Source: Powellomyces hirtus (taxonomy: Eukaryota; Chytridiomycota; Chytridiomycetes; Spizellomycetales; Powellomycetaceae). From it: a stretch of 64,000 nt of DNA. The translations under genes and the position numbers were made by a program. The notes below the pieces were generated by a model that was given only the letters and a program-made list of their open reading frames with translations, was not told where the DNA came from and did not search any database. Shown one piece after another: positions 44,350 through 56,320 of the stretch (its first letter is position 1; the number at the start of each line of letters is the position of its first letter). Location of the stretch: the NCBI GenBank assembly GCA_025526995.1, contig JAHLKG010000004.1:62001-126000 (forward strand), given 5' to 3'.

Positions 44350-46090
44350 GGTGAACTGCGGTATGTGTATATGGGTGTTGGGCCGTGGGGATATGTGACG
44401 ACGTGTGGAGCGCGTTGGAGACGGGAAGAACGAGACTTTTTTCCAAACAGGGTGTGCTGGCTCTCTGGCTCTTCCTTCGCAATGGCGGGTGTTTTGAGGT
44501 GGTGAGGACGAAGGCGAAGGTGTGTGAGTTTTATATTCTCTCTGCTTTGATGATAGTAGTGATAATGTTGGTGTGTAGATGAGATAAAGCTTTCGTTGGT
44601 TGAAGGAAGGTGCGGGCGGAGATAGCGAACGGGAGAGGAAAACCAACGGGGGAAAAGGTAGGTTCTTTGTCAAAGTGTGACATGCATCCGGTCGATTCCC
44701 ACATTCCGGTCAATTAGGCGTTCATTTCAATTCCGGAGGCTCACGTAAGCAAACAAAGATGTGAGAAGGATCTACTTCTCATATACGTTTAGGGATGTCA
44801 CGGGGACACGGAAGACGGACAGTCACTCACAGAAGGAAGAATCGGCCAATCGGACGCGTCCCTCTCTCTCGGAGCTGACAATCGCGCAGCAGCAGCGCAT
44901 AAGCCACGTTTGCATCTTGGACTCATCTGCATCTTTTATGGCTTTATCCTCTCTGTGCGTCCGGAAGGGGATGGGTGTCTTCCGCTCCAATGATGCCGTG
45001 TCACTCACTCCGGCACCGGGTCCTGTAACCAACTTCACAGCTACAGCTCCGAGGGCGGGAAGGTCTTCGTTGGATTCTGCAAAGGACAAAGAGAAATATC
45101 CCGCATTACCGAGGAGGAGGAAGGATTGGATAGCTGCCAGCAGTGCAAACTTTAACGTGATGATCACTCCCCTCTGCAAAGTATCGACAGTAATGTGATA
45201 AAGTCCACATCATATACGTATGACATTGTGTATTATACGCAGATATTCATGGGCATGATGGTGTTTGCCCTTCACCCTTCAATTACAATTTACAGGCGCC
45301 CGTGTGTGCATGCGTGCCTGCGTACACGTAGCCTGTAGACTAAACCTAGTACATGAGACTCAGTCGCTTGCATCACCCGCAGGTGAGAAGGTCACTTGTA
45401 GACCGGAACCTGCCTCATCTTGATTCTACTGCTCCTTGGAGTCTGGAGTTGGCTGCTGCTGCTGCCAACGTCGGGGCTAGGAGAGGAGCGTACGTCAAAT
45501 CCGTCAACGACAAAGCTGCTGCTGAGAGACATCCATGCACCCGGAAGGACAGTGGCGTCCATGCTGCTTTAACCAAGCTCGTTGTACCCGGCGTTCTGAT
45601 GCATCAGTTCAGATTCAATGCATACGCACAACTCGATGCGGCCGTATTTCAACCCCAGCTATGCCAACAACACCTAGTCACCTAGCGAGGTTGTGATTAT
45701 GGCAGATCGCATGCGGGTCAGCTGAGCAAGTTGCTGGCAACAGACAGAGCACACAATATTCAGTACTGATACAATGTATATAACATAGTTGTTTCAAACT
45801 ATGTTGACGCTTCGACCTGTGTATATCTCGCCTTTTCAATTCGCCTTTCTCGATGTTAACACCCAGAAACACGTCTCAAAATGAATGGTACAAATCAGAA
45901 GTACGCTTTGTCGGAGGGTCTGGTACCCGAGGAAAGTTGATAATTTTTAATAAGGCTATGGCTCTTGCCGATTAACCGGTTCAGGGTAAGCCTTCTAGTC
46001 ACGTGGCTCATCGCGGGCGAGGTCCATCATCGACGGGTTGACCGACGGGTCAAAAGCTCTTTCACAGATTCACACGTCATCAAAATCAAG
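44350..46090. other. 1.7-kb stretch with only weak coding candidates
   Basis: Upstream of both phytochelatin synthase and RPS25. Two open frames deserve mention. A minus-strand 118-codon frame (44823-45179) begins with a hydrophobic signal-like segment (LKFALLAAIQSFLLLGNA) but starts at TTG right after an acceptor-like TTTGCAG, so it could be a 3' exon. A plus-strand 110-codon frame (45353-45685) starts with ATG. Neither resembles a known family. Confidence 0.35.
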
Positions 46091-46918
46091 ATGGTGCGTA
46101 TAGACAAAGCATGCAGGCACATAGCAGGGGAGAGCTCTTGTCGGACGATGGACGGAACGGACGGATGGATAGGTGGATTGATGGACAGATGGATGGATGG
46201 GTACGGAATGGACGGCTGAACGAGAATGGCCCGATCAGCGATTTTACATTCAACACACATCGATAACGACATCTTACAACACGATGGCATTCATGGGGAG
46301 GGAATATAGTTAGCTAAGGGGTCAATCTGGTGGGGAAACTATGCCGAAATGGGAGACGAACCATAGATGGACGGAGTTCACTACCGATTCGACAAATGTC
46401 TAAATTCGCCTTCTGACGTCTTTGTAGGCAAAGGCTGTGGAAAAGAAGGCTACCAAGCCTACCTCCAGCGGTGGCGGCAAAGCCAAGAAGAAGGTAGGAT
46501 AGACGTTCTTTTTCAAAGTTAAATTGGGGGATGGCGAAGAATTTAACCTCCCGCAAGTAGAAGTGGTCCAAGGGAAAGGTGAAGGACAAGGCCAACAACG
46601 CCGTTGTCTTTGACAAGACCACCTACGACAAGCTCTTCAAGGAGGCTCCCACCTACAAGCTCATCACCCCCTCCGTTCTCGTGGACCGTCTCCGCATCAA
46701 CGGATCCCTGGCCCGCGTTGCCATTCGCGAGCTCGAGTCCAAGGGCCTGATTCGCCTCGTGTCCAGCCACAACTCCCAGCTCATCTACACTCGTGCCACC
46801 AAGGTATGGTCATTTTCTGGGCAGTAGATATGAGAAGGAAACTAATAATCATTTTGTTCGTGTGTGTTTTTAGGCTGAGGATGCTGAGGAGCCGAAGCCT
46901 GCCAAGGACGAGGAGTAA
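46091..46918 (+). CDS. RPS25: 40S ribosomal protein S25 (eS25)
   Basis: Small-subunit protein near the head, needed by some IRES elements. Exons 46091-46093, 46428-46493, 46561-46803 and 46874-46918 give 118 residues. The product begins [12 protein letters not shown], then [58 protein letters not shown], and [13 protein letters not shown], the expected eS25 sequence course. The start codon alone forms the coding part of exon 1 and is followed at once by the donor GTGCGT, a gene structure common for ribosomal proteins. The 334-nt first intron is the longest of this gene and contains a GGATGGA-rich minisatellite (about 46140-46215). Confidence 0.95.
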
Positions 46919-47190
46919 ACTTGTTCATTTTACTCTTCACAAAAATAAAAAGTCTTGAAATCCACAAGTGCACTATTCATTTGCCGTTCAGCAGTTTTGG
47001 TTCTACGGAGTTTTCCCGAACATTGTCGTGTCCATCGACGAGTTCGCTCCTCCGTATGGGTAGTTGTGCGAAATGTTACTTGGATTCCATGTAATGGAGC
47101 AAGGCACTTGCGAGAGCAGTGTATCTGAGGAAAGGGCGAGACATGGGCCATCACGACGTCTATATGCTTCTAGTGGGTTCACATCACTGC

Positions 47191-49932
47191 TCAATTGTCA
47201 GAACCGTCCTCGTCGCCTCCCTCCTCTCCTTCATCATCGCTCTCTTCCTGCTGTTCCTCCTCTCTAGCCCTTCTTTCCTCCTCAAACGCCGTCTCTTCAG
47301 CCAAGGTAGGGTCGTTTTGCTCAGTAATTTCCTCCACGGTTCCAGGCGCGCCGTTGCCGCTCGCATACTCCTTTTGCAACTCGGCCAACGGAGGTGGAAC
47401 GAACCGAGATTGGTCCTTGTGCCCATCGCCAATGTAGATGTTGGCAAACTTTTCGTTGTAGGATAGCACCGTGGCGCCGGGCCAGCGGGTGCAGCGCAAT
47501 AAGAGTGGTGAGAATTTGGCGGGGGAGAGCGTGGAACACATGCGGGAAACCCAGCAGGCCATGCCGTCGTGTTCTGGATACAGGAAAGAAGTGGGTTTAG
47601 TTTCCCCAACAATTTTCGGCACACGTTCTTTCAATTGTCGCAATGTGGTTACCTGCATCCCCCGTCAAAGGCGACAAAATTGCCGGCCCCGTCTCCGGCT
47701 CGGCGGGTTCCTGGTCGCCGTTACCTCCCTCCCCGCCTTCTGACCCGGCATCACTCCCATCTTCATCATCCCCGGCATCTTCGTCATCCGGGTTCTTAGG
47801 CGGCGTTGGATTTTCCCACGTCACCCGCCCCTGTGGCAACACGTACGGGACGTGGTGCACCCAGTTGGCCGGGTCAACGAGTTGGTCGTTGGGCAACGAC
47901 TCATAGTCGGGGTTGATGATGATGCGTTGGTTGGCTGTGGTTGAAAACGAGGGATGAGATTTGGATTGGAGTGGGGTAGTGTGTGTTAGTTATATTTTAC
48001 CTCCGCCCTCATCATCGTCATCAGCGTCGTCTTCCTGATCAAACGCGTAGTAGCCCGCGGGACTGACGACCGTCGCGGCCGATATGCGCGCAATCTGGCA
48101 GCGGAGGTACTGGGCCTCAGTTCCGTTGAAAGGTGGGTAACTGACAATCTATGGGCGGGAACACCAAAGGAAAAAATGGAAAAAAGACAAGAAAAGAAAA
48201 CCAAATATTAAGAACGCTTGTTTGGTTGCTAGAGTCGGGAGGGAGAAATGTATGTTGTACCCTACCTTGTGCTTAAGATCACCAGTGAAGTATTTACGAA
48301 TGCGTCGAGATGCTTGCAGCTTTTCGGGAATTACATCGGGAAGGCGGGTCCATACTCCGCCAGCTGGCAATAAAATAAAAAATGAAAGATCAAAACAGCT
48401 TTCGCAAAATGCGTGCTTTTGATGGTCCATGCAACTCTCTTCAACTTACCGTAATTACAGACATAATACACATACTTGTTAACCCCCACGCGTTCCTCCT
48501 TCGGCAACGGCACCACGGGTTTCACTTTGCGTTTCGGAAGCTCGATTTTAAAATCATCCACTTTCTCCTCCCCCTCGGCCCCTTCCGCACCACCCGCTTC
48601 CTCCCCCGCTTCCTCCTCACTCCCCGCTCCGACACCCGCACCCGCCGCGTCATCCTCAACCACATTCGCCGCCGCGGCCTCTTCATCATCGTCCACCCCG
48701 TCGCGCAATTCCCCCTCGATGACAAAATAGTTGGCTTTGGTACCCTGGATCTTGCCCCAGAGGCGCACTGATTTGATGGGCTTTTCGGCAACGAGTTTTT
48801 TGAGGGAGAGGAAGAGCATGAACGTCTCTTCTTTCCCAAAGGAGACCTGCGGATGGAGACACGCGGGGGGTGTGGTTAGAGTAGGCGTGTGGGGGTGTGC
48901 TGCTGTGCTTTTTGTTTTGTATGTGTGTGTGCTTACCCCAGCCCATTCCCACAGATTCGCAAGATCCATGATATCCGGAATTTCCCCATCCGTCTCCTCG
49001 GAGGCGCCACTATCAAGTTCCGAACGCTACACATAGCAATCAGAAAATAAGTTTTCTTTCTTCTCTCGCGCTCCCTCTCCCATTTCCTATCTATCTACGA
49101 AGTCCAATTAAGCTCCAAACCCACACCTACCTCAAACAACTTGACTTGCGCAGCTCCGATTGCGCTGGCGGGTGCGAGGTCTTGAGTTTTCTAGTATGGG
49201 GGGGGGGGGGGGGGTGCTCGTTAGAAAGACTGCCCAGTAAATCCCGGAGAGGGTGACGGTTGTTTGTAGATTTGGAGGGATCTTACGTGGAATGCACCCG
49301 GCGCATTGGGTCTGTCGACACTAAAGTGGGATCGTTTGATATCCGCCGAAATAGTCTCAAACGTGTCTAAAATTCAAACCAATACAATCAACACTACCGC
49401 CCCACCTCACCCAACCGCTCACGCTCTCTCCACACCTACCAACAGCATTTCCCGGCCTTGTTTCCAAGATCCTCATGACGACCTCAGTGAGATGATCATA
49501 CAAATTCAAATTACTCTTATCGCTCTGCGTCATCAAGAATGCTTTGGCCAGGGCCAATTCGCTGTCTTCCGGGAGACGCGTCTCGGGTTTGATGTACGCA
49601 TCTTTACGGTTGAGGAACGGGTGGAGGGGCTCTTCTGGTTTTGCGGCAGCTGGTGCGGGTGCTGCTGATGGGGCGGGAGGGTCGGGTTGGGGTGCAGCAG
49701 CAGCGGCGGACTCGGCGGGTGGGGCTGGTTGTGGTTGAGCTGCTGCTGTGGAGGAGTCGCTCTCGGTGGGGTCGGCGGGTTTGTTGGTGGTGGTGTTGTT
49801 GTTGGCGTCATCGCTGTCGGGCACTGCGTCGGCGGTGCTTTCGGCCGGCGCAGAGGAGTCGGCTACTGCAGCCGCGGACTGTTGGTCGTCCTCGGGAACG
49901 TCACCGATTGACGATGTATTTTCTTCATCCAT
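47191..49932 (-). CDS. Radial spoke head protein 4/6 (flagellar axoneme)
   Basis: RSP4/RSP6 (RSPH4A/RSPH6A) form the spoke head that controls dynein in 9+2 flagella, so the organism must build motile zoospores. The ATG at 49932 is followed by an Ala/Pro/Asp-rich leader. The conserved spoke-head core follows over about nine exons: [20 protein letters not shown], then [22 protein letters not shown]-like [68 protein letters not shown] and FTGDL. The end is marked by [33 protein letters not shown] and [19 protein letters not shown]. Acidic insertions and a Glu/Asp-rich tail are usual for the family. One intron uses a nearly pure C-tract as its pyrimidine tract. Confidence 0.95.
49198..49214. repeat. 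17-base poly-G (poly-C on gene strand) in a radial-spoke intron
   Basis: On the sense (minus) strand this is 17 C just before CATACTAG, the intron acceptor preceding KTQDLAPAS. It therefore serves as the polypyrimidine tract. Confidence 0.85.
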
Positions 49933-50334
49933 TTCTGCAGAGTGTGGGTTTTTTGTTTCCTATACGTGTGTTTTTTTTCTAAAGTGTGAATGTACGTGGA
50001 ACCACACTCCTCTGTTCCCAAGTGAGAATGGTCTTTTGTGTCGACAAGGGAGACGCGTCGAGTTTGGTCTGATTATGTCAGATCTCCGACGTGCATTTCC
50101 TGCGCCACATTCGCACGCTGAGCACACCATAATGGATGAATGTTTACTGAACGGCTGCTTTCAGCAATCAGACGAGACACAAGCTGTCTAATTATCCAAA
50201 ATATATGTGTGTGTGTGGGGGGGGGGGGGGGGTTGGGTGGGATGCGATCAATTCATGCAGTTAGAGCGCCGTGAGCTATTCAACCAAATGCGGCTTTGTT
50301 ACAGATATGCTCTCAAGGGGTCCAGTGCGGAGGG
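49933..50334. other. Spacer between radial-spoke start and USP22 stop
   Basis: About 400 bases. Contains TG repeats followed by 16 G (50217-50232) about 100 bp beyond the USP22 stop codon. No gene recognised. Confidence 0.5.
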
Positions 50335-53143
50335 TTATTGCGGAGCAGGTTTCTTGGTAAGCGGGTACTGGTATCCTTTCCTCATGTAAAAGCACATGTA
50401 CCTATTCATGCCCACATCAAGTGAGAAACATGGTCAGGGGAACACACCATATGAGAGAGTGACGTCGCATAGTCGCATTACCCGTTTCCTTCGAGGACAT
50501 CCTTTTGCTTAGCCAGCGTGACGTTATGGTCGTCGAACGCAAACCACTGGGAAGTCAAGTGTGATGGTTAAAGGCAACGCTGATACTGTATGAGTTGCGG
50601 CCAGTTTAATGAACACATACCTTATCGCGCTCCCGAGCATATGTAGTGTAGTGGCCCGTTTCCAACTTCCCAGTATGGCTAATAACAGCAAATAGAGAAT
50701 ACATATGTGACGGAATGCCATCCCTTCCAAGAAAAAGCGCCGAGTCAGCACACTAAATCTCTCATCTGTAACATATCCGCTCCAACTTACATCGGTGTAT
50801 GATCGAGACTCGCAGGTCCTTTGCTAGTGCGTCTCTGACCAGATGAAACAGGACGTAAGCGACTGCGAAGTTTGATAGCGCGCGTAGTGTAGGGCGTCAT
50901 ATCCAGCTCTGCGGGCACGCGGACGACCGTCTCGATCTTTGAGGAGCTGGAGGATTTCGCGGAGTGTTCGAAGCGCTGCGAGAGAATGAGTTGGTGATAT
51001 TACATCGGGGATGACGTTTCGTGGATTTCGAATGATCCACATACCTTGAGTTGTATGCTCAAAATTGGCGGAAGCTTCTTGACCGAGATTTGCTTGGTTG
51101 CTTCCTAACGCGTTTTTGAGAATAATGCCCGCAACAGAGATGGATGGAGTTCCAACTCACTTTGCTTTCTTTACATTGTCCACAGTTATACTCCAGCTTC
51201 TCTGGGACTGTATATCTACACGTCATCATAATGGGTTTAGGGAACACCATCAACGCGCGACAAAATCGTTCGCAATGCCAAAGATCATACCTGTCCAAAC
51301 ATTCGGTTAGAGTGCACGTATCAAGCGGGTCCCGCCCTTTCGATTTGCCATTCTTGACTGCAGGCGGTAGTCCATTTTCCGTTTTGAGCGACGGGGAGCC
51401 ATCCGCGATACCATGGTCGGCGGGATGGGGTGGGAGATCCGCAGCGGTTGCGCCTTTGGCTTTCCGACCGTTGGCGCCCTTGATCGCGCGTCGCTTTAGT
51501 TCGAGCGACATGTCGAGGATAGGGTCGTGAGCAGTGGAGACCGCATTGCAGGAGGAGCAGGTGACGTCCGATTGCAGTAGCCCCGCAAACGTTTGATGAA
51601 TGATACAACTGCATTCGCTGTCCGGCCCTTCGTGATCTGAGGTGCAAAGGTCAAGATCATGCAAACGCATCGCGTTTCATAGGCAACACGCTTACTTGAG
51701 CAATTGTTGTGCATCTCATTCGCTAAAGATATGAAGAACTCATGAGCGTCCTGCTGCGAGTATCCCGCCATCTGTTTCTGTGACATCCACATGGCATGTA
51801 AGAACGCAGCGGGTCCATATGGCTTTGTCTCGCCATTGTAGAACTAGAGTTGACGGCCATTTTTGAGCAAAGATGACACATACAAAGGATAGCGACACTG
51901 CTCGTACCTCTTGGAAGACCGTGTCCATGTGACAAGCCATGCAATTCACGTCTCGCTTATCACATGTGCTTTTGCTGTGCTGGTCGCTCAGGAAATAGAA
52001 CTTGAGAACCGGGTTATGGATCATGGCTTGCAGGATGGCGTTCATGAAGCAAGTGTTGCCGAGATTGAAGCAGCCGCGCAAACCTTCGAATCGGTAAGCA
52101 GCATCAGCAACGAATTTCCTTATCGGAAAGCAACCCTTCACAAACCTGAGCATCGCTGCAGTGACGATCCCGTTTGTATGGCTTCGACCTCTTGCGTGGA
52201 AGGAGTCCATCCCGCCATGCGTGGTTTCTTTGAATTTGGTTCTGAGTATGGGTTGAGATTCAAGTTATCGATGCTTTTCCAAAACCCAGCTAACAGGATC
52301 CTTGGAATTACCTTTGATTCTAGAGATGATCTGATCAATGCGTTCTTGCTCAGATTGAAGCATCCGCTCGAAATCATTGTCGTAGACGTAGTCATTGCAA
52401 AGGCGGCAGAAGACGTTGCACGTGACCCAGTCCATGGCTAATGTAGATCATATATTAGTAAATTCTCCATGAAGAATATAACTGCCGGCGGCCATTCGCC
52501 ATGAATTTCGTCTGGTACTATTGTGATCCTTACCAAAATGGTGTCCCTTCTGCTCCATGTGCTCTTGGAGGTGCCGGTCTTTTGCACACCCTAGAAAGAC
52601 GCACTCAAGACACGCATGCAAGCGGCTGGTCGAAGCACTTGTCTGACATGTGTTGCATAGCGGCATCGGAAGCTATAGTAAGAGTCTCAGTACCGGCGCT
52701 CATGACTCGGCTCGATGTCATAGCTTAGCTATGCTACCCACTTTTTCGACAGAGTGTATCTCCTTGTCCATCCAGCCCAATCCTCTTTTCCTCTTTTTGC
52801 CCGTAACCGCAGGCAGTTCCTCGTCATCCAGCTGACACATGATTTTGAACTGTTTGTTTTTCCTATTCACATGAAGTTGGGAGCGATTCCGGAATGATAG
52901 CGAGTAGCGGGCGCAGCTTCGGTATTGAGCGAGGAGTTCCTGCCCGGCAGGGGCGATAACGTTGGCTGGGTGTTGAGCTGCGGTTGAAGAGCTTGGCGTT
53001 GATGTTTTGAGGGCTGCGAGGTGCGGGCAGCCGTGCAGGTGGGTGTCGTTTGCTGAGCGATGCAGGCCGAACGGCGAGGACCGCAGAGAGTCGGCGCCAG
53101 CGGTAGCATTTGGCTTGCTGGGCTTTCGCACGGGCTTGGGCAT
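50335..53143 (-). CDS. Ubiquitin-specific protease, USP22/UBP8 (SAGA deubiquitinase)
   Basis: Cys protease of the SAGA DUB module that removes ubiquitin from histone H2B. The ATG at 53143 begins a basic leader, then a ZnF-UBP domain (GCPHLAALK, CNTCQTS, LHACLECVFLGC, HLQEHMEQKGHHF) over two to three exons. The USP domain shows RGCFNLGNTCFMNAILQAM (catalytic Cys), AGYSQQDAHEFF, CSSCNAV and YNCGQCKESK (zinc-finger insert), RFEHSAKSSSS, GKLETGHYTTYARERD (catalytic His), WFAFDDHNVTLA and YMCFYMRKGYQYP. About ten introns of 55-90 nt. This domain order is diagnostic of Ubp8/USP22/51. The insert between CSSC and CGQC is unusually long and Lys/Gly/Pro-rich. Shares a 243-bp divergent promoter with SDS22. 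Confidence 0.92.
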
Positions 53144-53386
53144 AGTTGGATCAATCGAGATACCTATGTCGGTGTGGGAAGAGTTCAAAGGGGTTGTCCA
53201 GTTGCAATTACGGTCATATGTCACAAGTAGGAAGAGCGGAGGAGGAGGTGTTTATTCATGAGGTGACCGATAGACTGATTGACAGCATGCTTACGAAAGC
53301 AATATTCTCCTTACGTACTCTTGTGTCACTGACAGTATTGGTGTGAGATATCCATTACAGAAGGTAATGGAGGGCAGGCCGACACA
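53144..53386. promoter_or_regulatory. Bidirectional promoter, USP22 / SDS22
   Basis: 243 bp between divergent start codons. No TATA box recognised; both genes are housekeeping chromatin/phosphatase regulators. Confidence 0.55.
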
Positions 53387-54836
53387 ATGAAACAAACAGA
53401 CGTTGAAATGAATAGTACTACTGTCGACAACTCGCTTGCTGCAAACACGACCACAGACCACCACAACTCTGATTCGGAAGAAGACACTCAGCCGCAAGAA
53501 GTCGGAAAAGACTCACTAGGTCTGTCACTACCTTCGCACAAAGTTCGCATCCCAAAAGCGATACCAACAGTCCCAATTTTATCCATGCCACGCACTATTA
53601 GAAGACGGATATCTGGATGACGTACCCGACGACACAGAGGTGCGTGTTCCTGTTTCTTCCTCCCAAAGACATTTCGTGCTGAACCCGACATTTAGGACCT
53701 TGACGTCGTCCATGAGCGATTGACGACGCTAGAAAGGCTGGGTCTGGAGCGATTCACAAACCTACAGGTTGGCTTGTTGACTGAACTGTGAGCCTCTTTG
53801 CCGCTTCCGGCAACCTTACTCACAAAGCGCCGCGTCGCCTACCGTTAAGCGCATCAGTTTCCGGCAGAACTTGATCTCGAAACTGCTACCATTACCCAAT
53901 AAGACGCTGACCGAACTGGACTTTTACGACAATCGACTCACGCGCATAGAGAATCTAGACCATCTGACCGCTCTTACGTATGGGTGGCCATCTTTCTCCT
54001 GCAATCAAAACGCGTTGGCCTCGTCCTCACATCTGTCCCAATCTCAGGTCCCTTGACCTCTCATTCAACAAAATCAAGCACATCGACAATGTGGACAAGC
54101 TGACGAACCTCGGGGAGCTCTTCTTTGTTGCCAACAAGATATCAAAGATCGTCGGGCTGAGCACGCTCGTGAACCTCCGGAATCTGGAGCTGGGCGCCAA
54201 TCGTATTCGCGTGATCGAGAATCTTGAACCCTTGGTCAACTTGGAACAATTGTGGCTTGGGAAGAACAAGATTACAAAGCTGCAAGGCTTGGATCAACTC
54301 AAGAACTTGAAACTCCTCAGCATTCAGGTATGAGCTCCTCGGACTGTATTAGTGTGACAAATGTTGTCGCCTGACCCCATGCTTCTTGTCCTCTAGAGCA
54401 ACCGCTTGCAGAAGATTGAAGGACTGTCCAACCTCTCTAAACTGGAAGAACTGTATCTAAGCCACAACGCCATCGAGACGATCGAAGGGCTAGAAAACAA
54501 CACCAACTTGCAAACCGTCGACGTCAGCGCCAACCGCATCAAAAAGCTCGAAGGACTCGAGAAACTGAGTCACCTGAGTGAATTATGGGTATGAGGAGCG
54601 CTGTGCTTGCTCGGGAGAACGTATGGGCTGATGTCTCAATTCCTGATGTTAAGGCGAACGACAACCAGCTCACGTCGTACGAAGAAGTCGAGGCTCAGCT
54701 CAAAGACAAAAAAGAGTTGCAGACTGTATATTTCGAGCGAAATCCCCTGCAGACCGCTGCACAAGCCACGTATCGACTCAAAATCAAGACGCTGTTGCCG
54801 CGGGTAACTCAAATCGACGCGGCCTTGGTTAGATAG
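53387..54836 (+). CDS. SDS22: SDS22 / PP1 regulatory subunit 7 (LRR protein)
   Basis: Leucine-rich-repeat partner of protein phosphatase 1, important for PP1 maturation and mitotic exit. Starts at MKQTDVEMNST with an acidic leader (SDSEEDTQ, LDDVPDDTEDLD). About eleven SDS22-type 22-residue LRRs follow across seven or so exons: LTELDFYDNRLTRIENLDHL, LRSLDLSFNKIKHIDNVDKL, LGELFFVANKISKIVGLSTL, LRNLELGANRIRVIENLEPL, LEQLWLGKNKITKLQGLDQL and more. The family's LRR cap closes it (NPLQTAAQATYRLKIKTLLP). Repeats are evenly spaced with no gap. Introns fall at equivalent places within repeats, as expected of repeat duplication. Confidence 0.96.
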
Positions 54837-55101
54837 AGATGTTTTCGTCCTCGATGACATATATGTATAAATCATTATTTCTCATACCCTGTCTATTGAG
54901 CCTCTTTCATTTTACATTTTCCCTCAGCCCGTCATTTCTCGTGAGGTGGTGCGCCTAGTCTTTTCTCTAGTAATCTGTCAGAAAAGTCCCTTTTTGTGCC
55001 TACCGCTATCTACTCTCGCATATGGCCATCTCCAAAAGTTTCACCAAATTAATCGAAAGATTGGCTCCATTCCGTGCCGTTCGAGGAACTCCACCATTCG
55101 C

Positions 55102-55482
55102 TCACGGCTCACACTTGGCCGTCCGCATGAACCCCCCGCTCAGAACCCATAACACATCGATCACAATCACATTGATCACACAAATCGTCACCAACACAAT
55201 CCCGACAATCCGGCACTGGCGGGTCTTGCGCACTTCCCGTAGCGTCTCGAGCCGGAGATGCGTTGACGGCAGGTCGCCATATGAGGAAGTCGCCATCGAT
55301 GGCGCAGCAGAGGACGCCGAGATGGAATGTAGGCTTGAGGAGGCAGAGTAGACTTGCATCGGTGGGTTGGTAGGCGGTTGTTTGGAGATGGGGCCATGGT
55401 GGACGGCGCCGTAGGATGGGAGGTTGGTGGAGGGGTTGAGGGGGTACACTTTTTTGGTGGGGGATGTGCTGCGAATTCCCAT
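55102..55482 (-). CDS. Small single-pass membrane protein, unknown
   Basis: One uninterrupted frame of 126 residues from an ATG. A Ser/Pro-rich soluble N-terminal part with PSYGAVHHGP and a run of Ser/Ala is followed by a basic patch (LREVRKTRQCR). One hydrophobic helix (IVGIVLVTICVINVIVIDVLWVL) lies near the C-terminus, with about 14 residues after it. Topology fits a tail-anchored or signal-anchor type protein with its bulk in the cytosol. No family recognised. It is convergent with SDS22. Confidence 0.55.
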   Translation of the reverse strand: MGIRSTSPTKKVYPLNPSTNLPSYGAVHHGPISKQPPTNPPMQVYSASSSLHSISASSAAPSMATSSYGDLPSTHLRLETLREVRKTRQCRIVGIVLVTICVINVIVIDVLWVLSGGFMRTAKCEP

Positions 55483-56320
55483 CTTTAAAGGGCAGGAAGA
55501 TGAGAAAAGGTCCTGGTGTTGGTATCCTATGTGACTTTAGCGATCTTGCAAAGTTGTTCAATTTCTATTTCTCTGCTGAGAACGAAAGAACGAAAGAACG
55601 AAAGTTGGTTTCTTGTCGGCATCTTGTCCGAGGATCATCATACTTATGCTCAGTCGATTACCACAGTGGCCAAGGTTGGTGTGTGCGAATGGTCCCATGG
55701 AACAATAGTCCATTCCGTGAGGGATGCCGTCTCAAATAGTCCATGATGACTTTGCATCCAGCGAGATGTCGGAAGTCTTGTGCTCACTGGATTGAATATT
55801 ATGAGACCCGCAGCCATAAACAAGGTGGGATAGGTTGGTTGTAGGCAGAGGGATTAGGTATTGTGGATAGATTTGCAGAGTACAAGGATGTAGCAGCTTC
55901 ATTGCGGGCGCGTTAGATCCGTAACGTCATCTGTGCAAAGGGAGATAATGCTACTTGGCCGCTCCTATTGTCACTCGGACAGCATTCCCACGTGCGGTGT
56001 ACTCCCAAACACAACAAAGAAAGAAAGAAGGAAACAATCGCAAAAGTAAGCGTTCTTATTCGATATTCTGAATTCTGAGAGATTTGACATTGTCACATCC
56101 GAAGCGGAATTTGGAAGCGCCACTGCTGACACTTCCATCCACGTGACTCCTGGATCTAGTATGCATGCTGCGCGCTTGTTGAAAGTCGCCGCGTTGAGTC
56201 TTTCTAACGGTTTGTTGTTGTTGTTTGTTCATGTTGTCATTCTGGAAGTTGAAACTGGGAATACCACTATCTTTACTGCAAAGTAGTCCATACCACCTGC
56301 CCGTTCGCACGAGGTCCACA
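55483..56320. other. Upstream region of AARSD1
   Basis: About 840 bases. Contains an 8-bp tandem repeat (AACGAAAG, about three copies, 55578-55603). No coding frame recognised. Confidence 0.5.

Noticed and set aside
44350..44673. 108-codon upstream extension of phytochelatin synthase
   Set aside because: Frame is open but low-complexity and without similarity; the ATG at 44349 gives a sensible N-terminus and shorter leader.
46094..46427. Possible snoRNA in the RPS25 first intron
   Set aside because: Ribosomal-protein introns often host snoRNAs, but no paired C (RTGATGA) and D (CTGA) boxes or H/ACA layout could be found.
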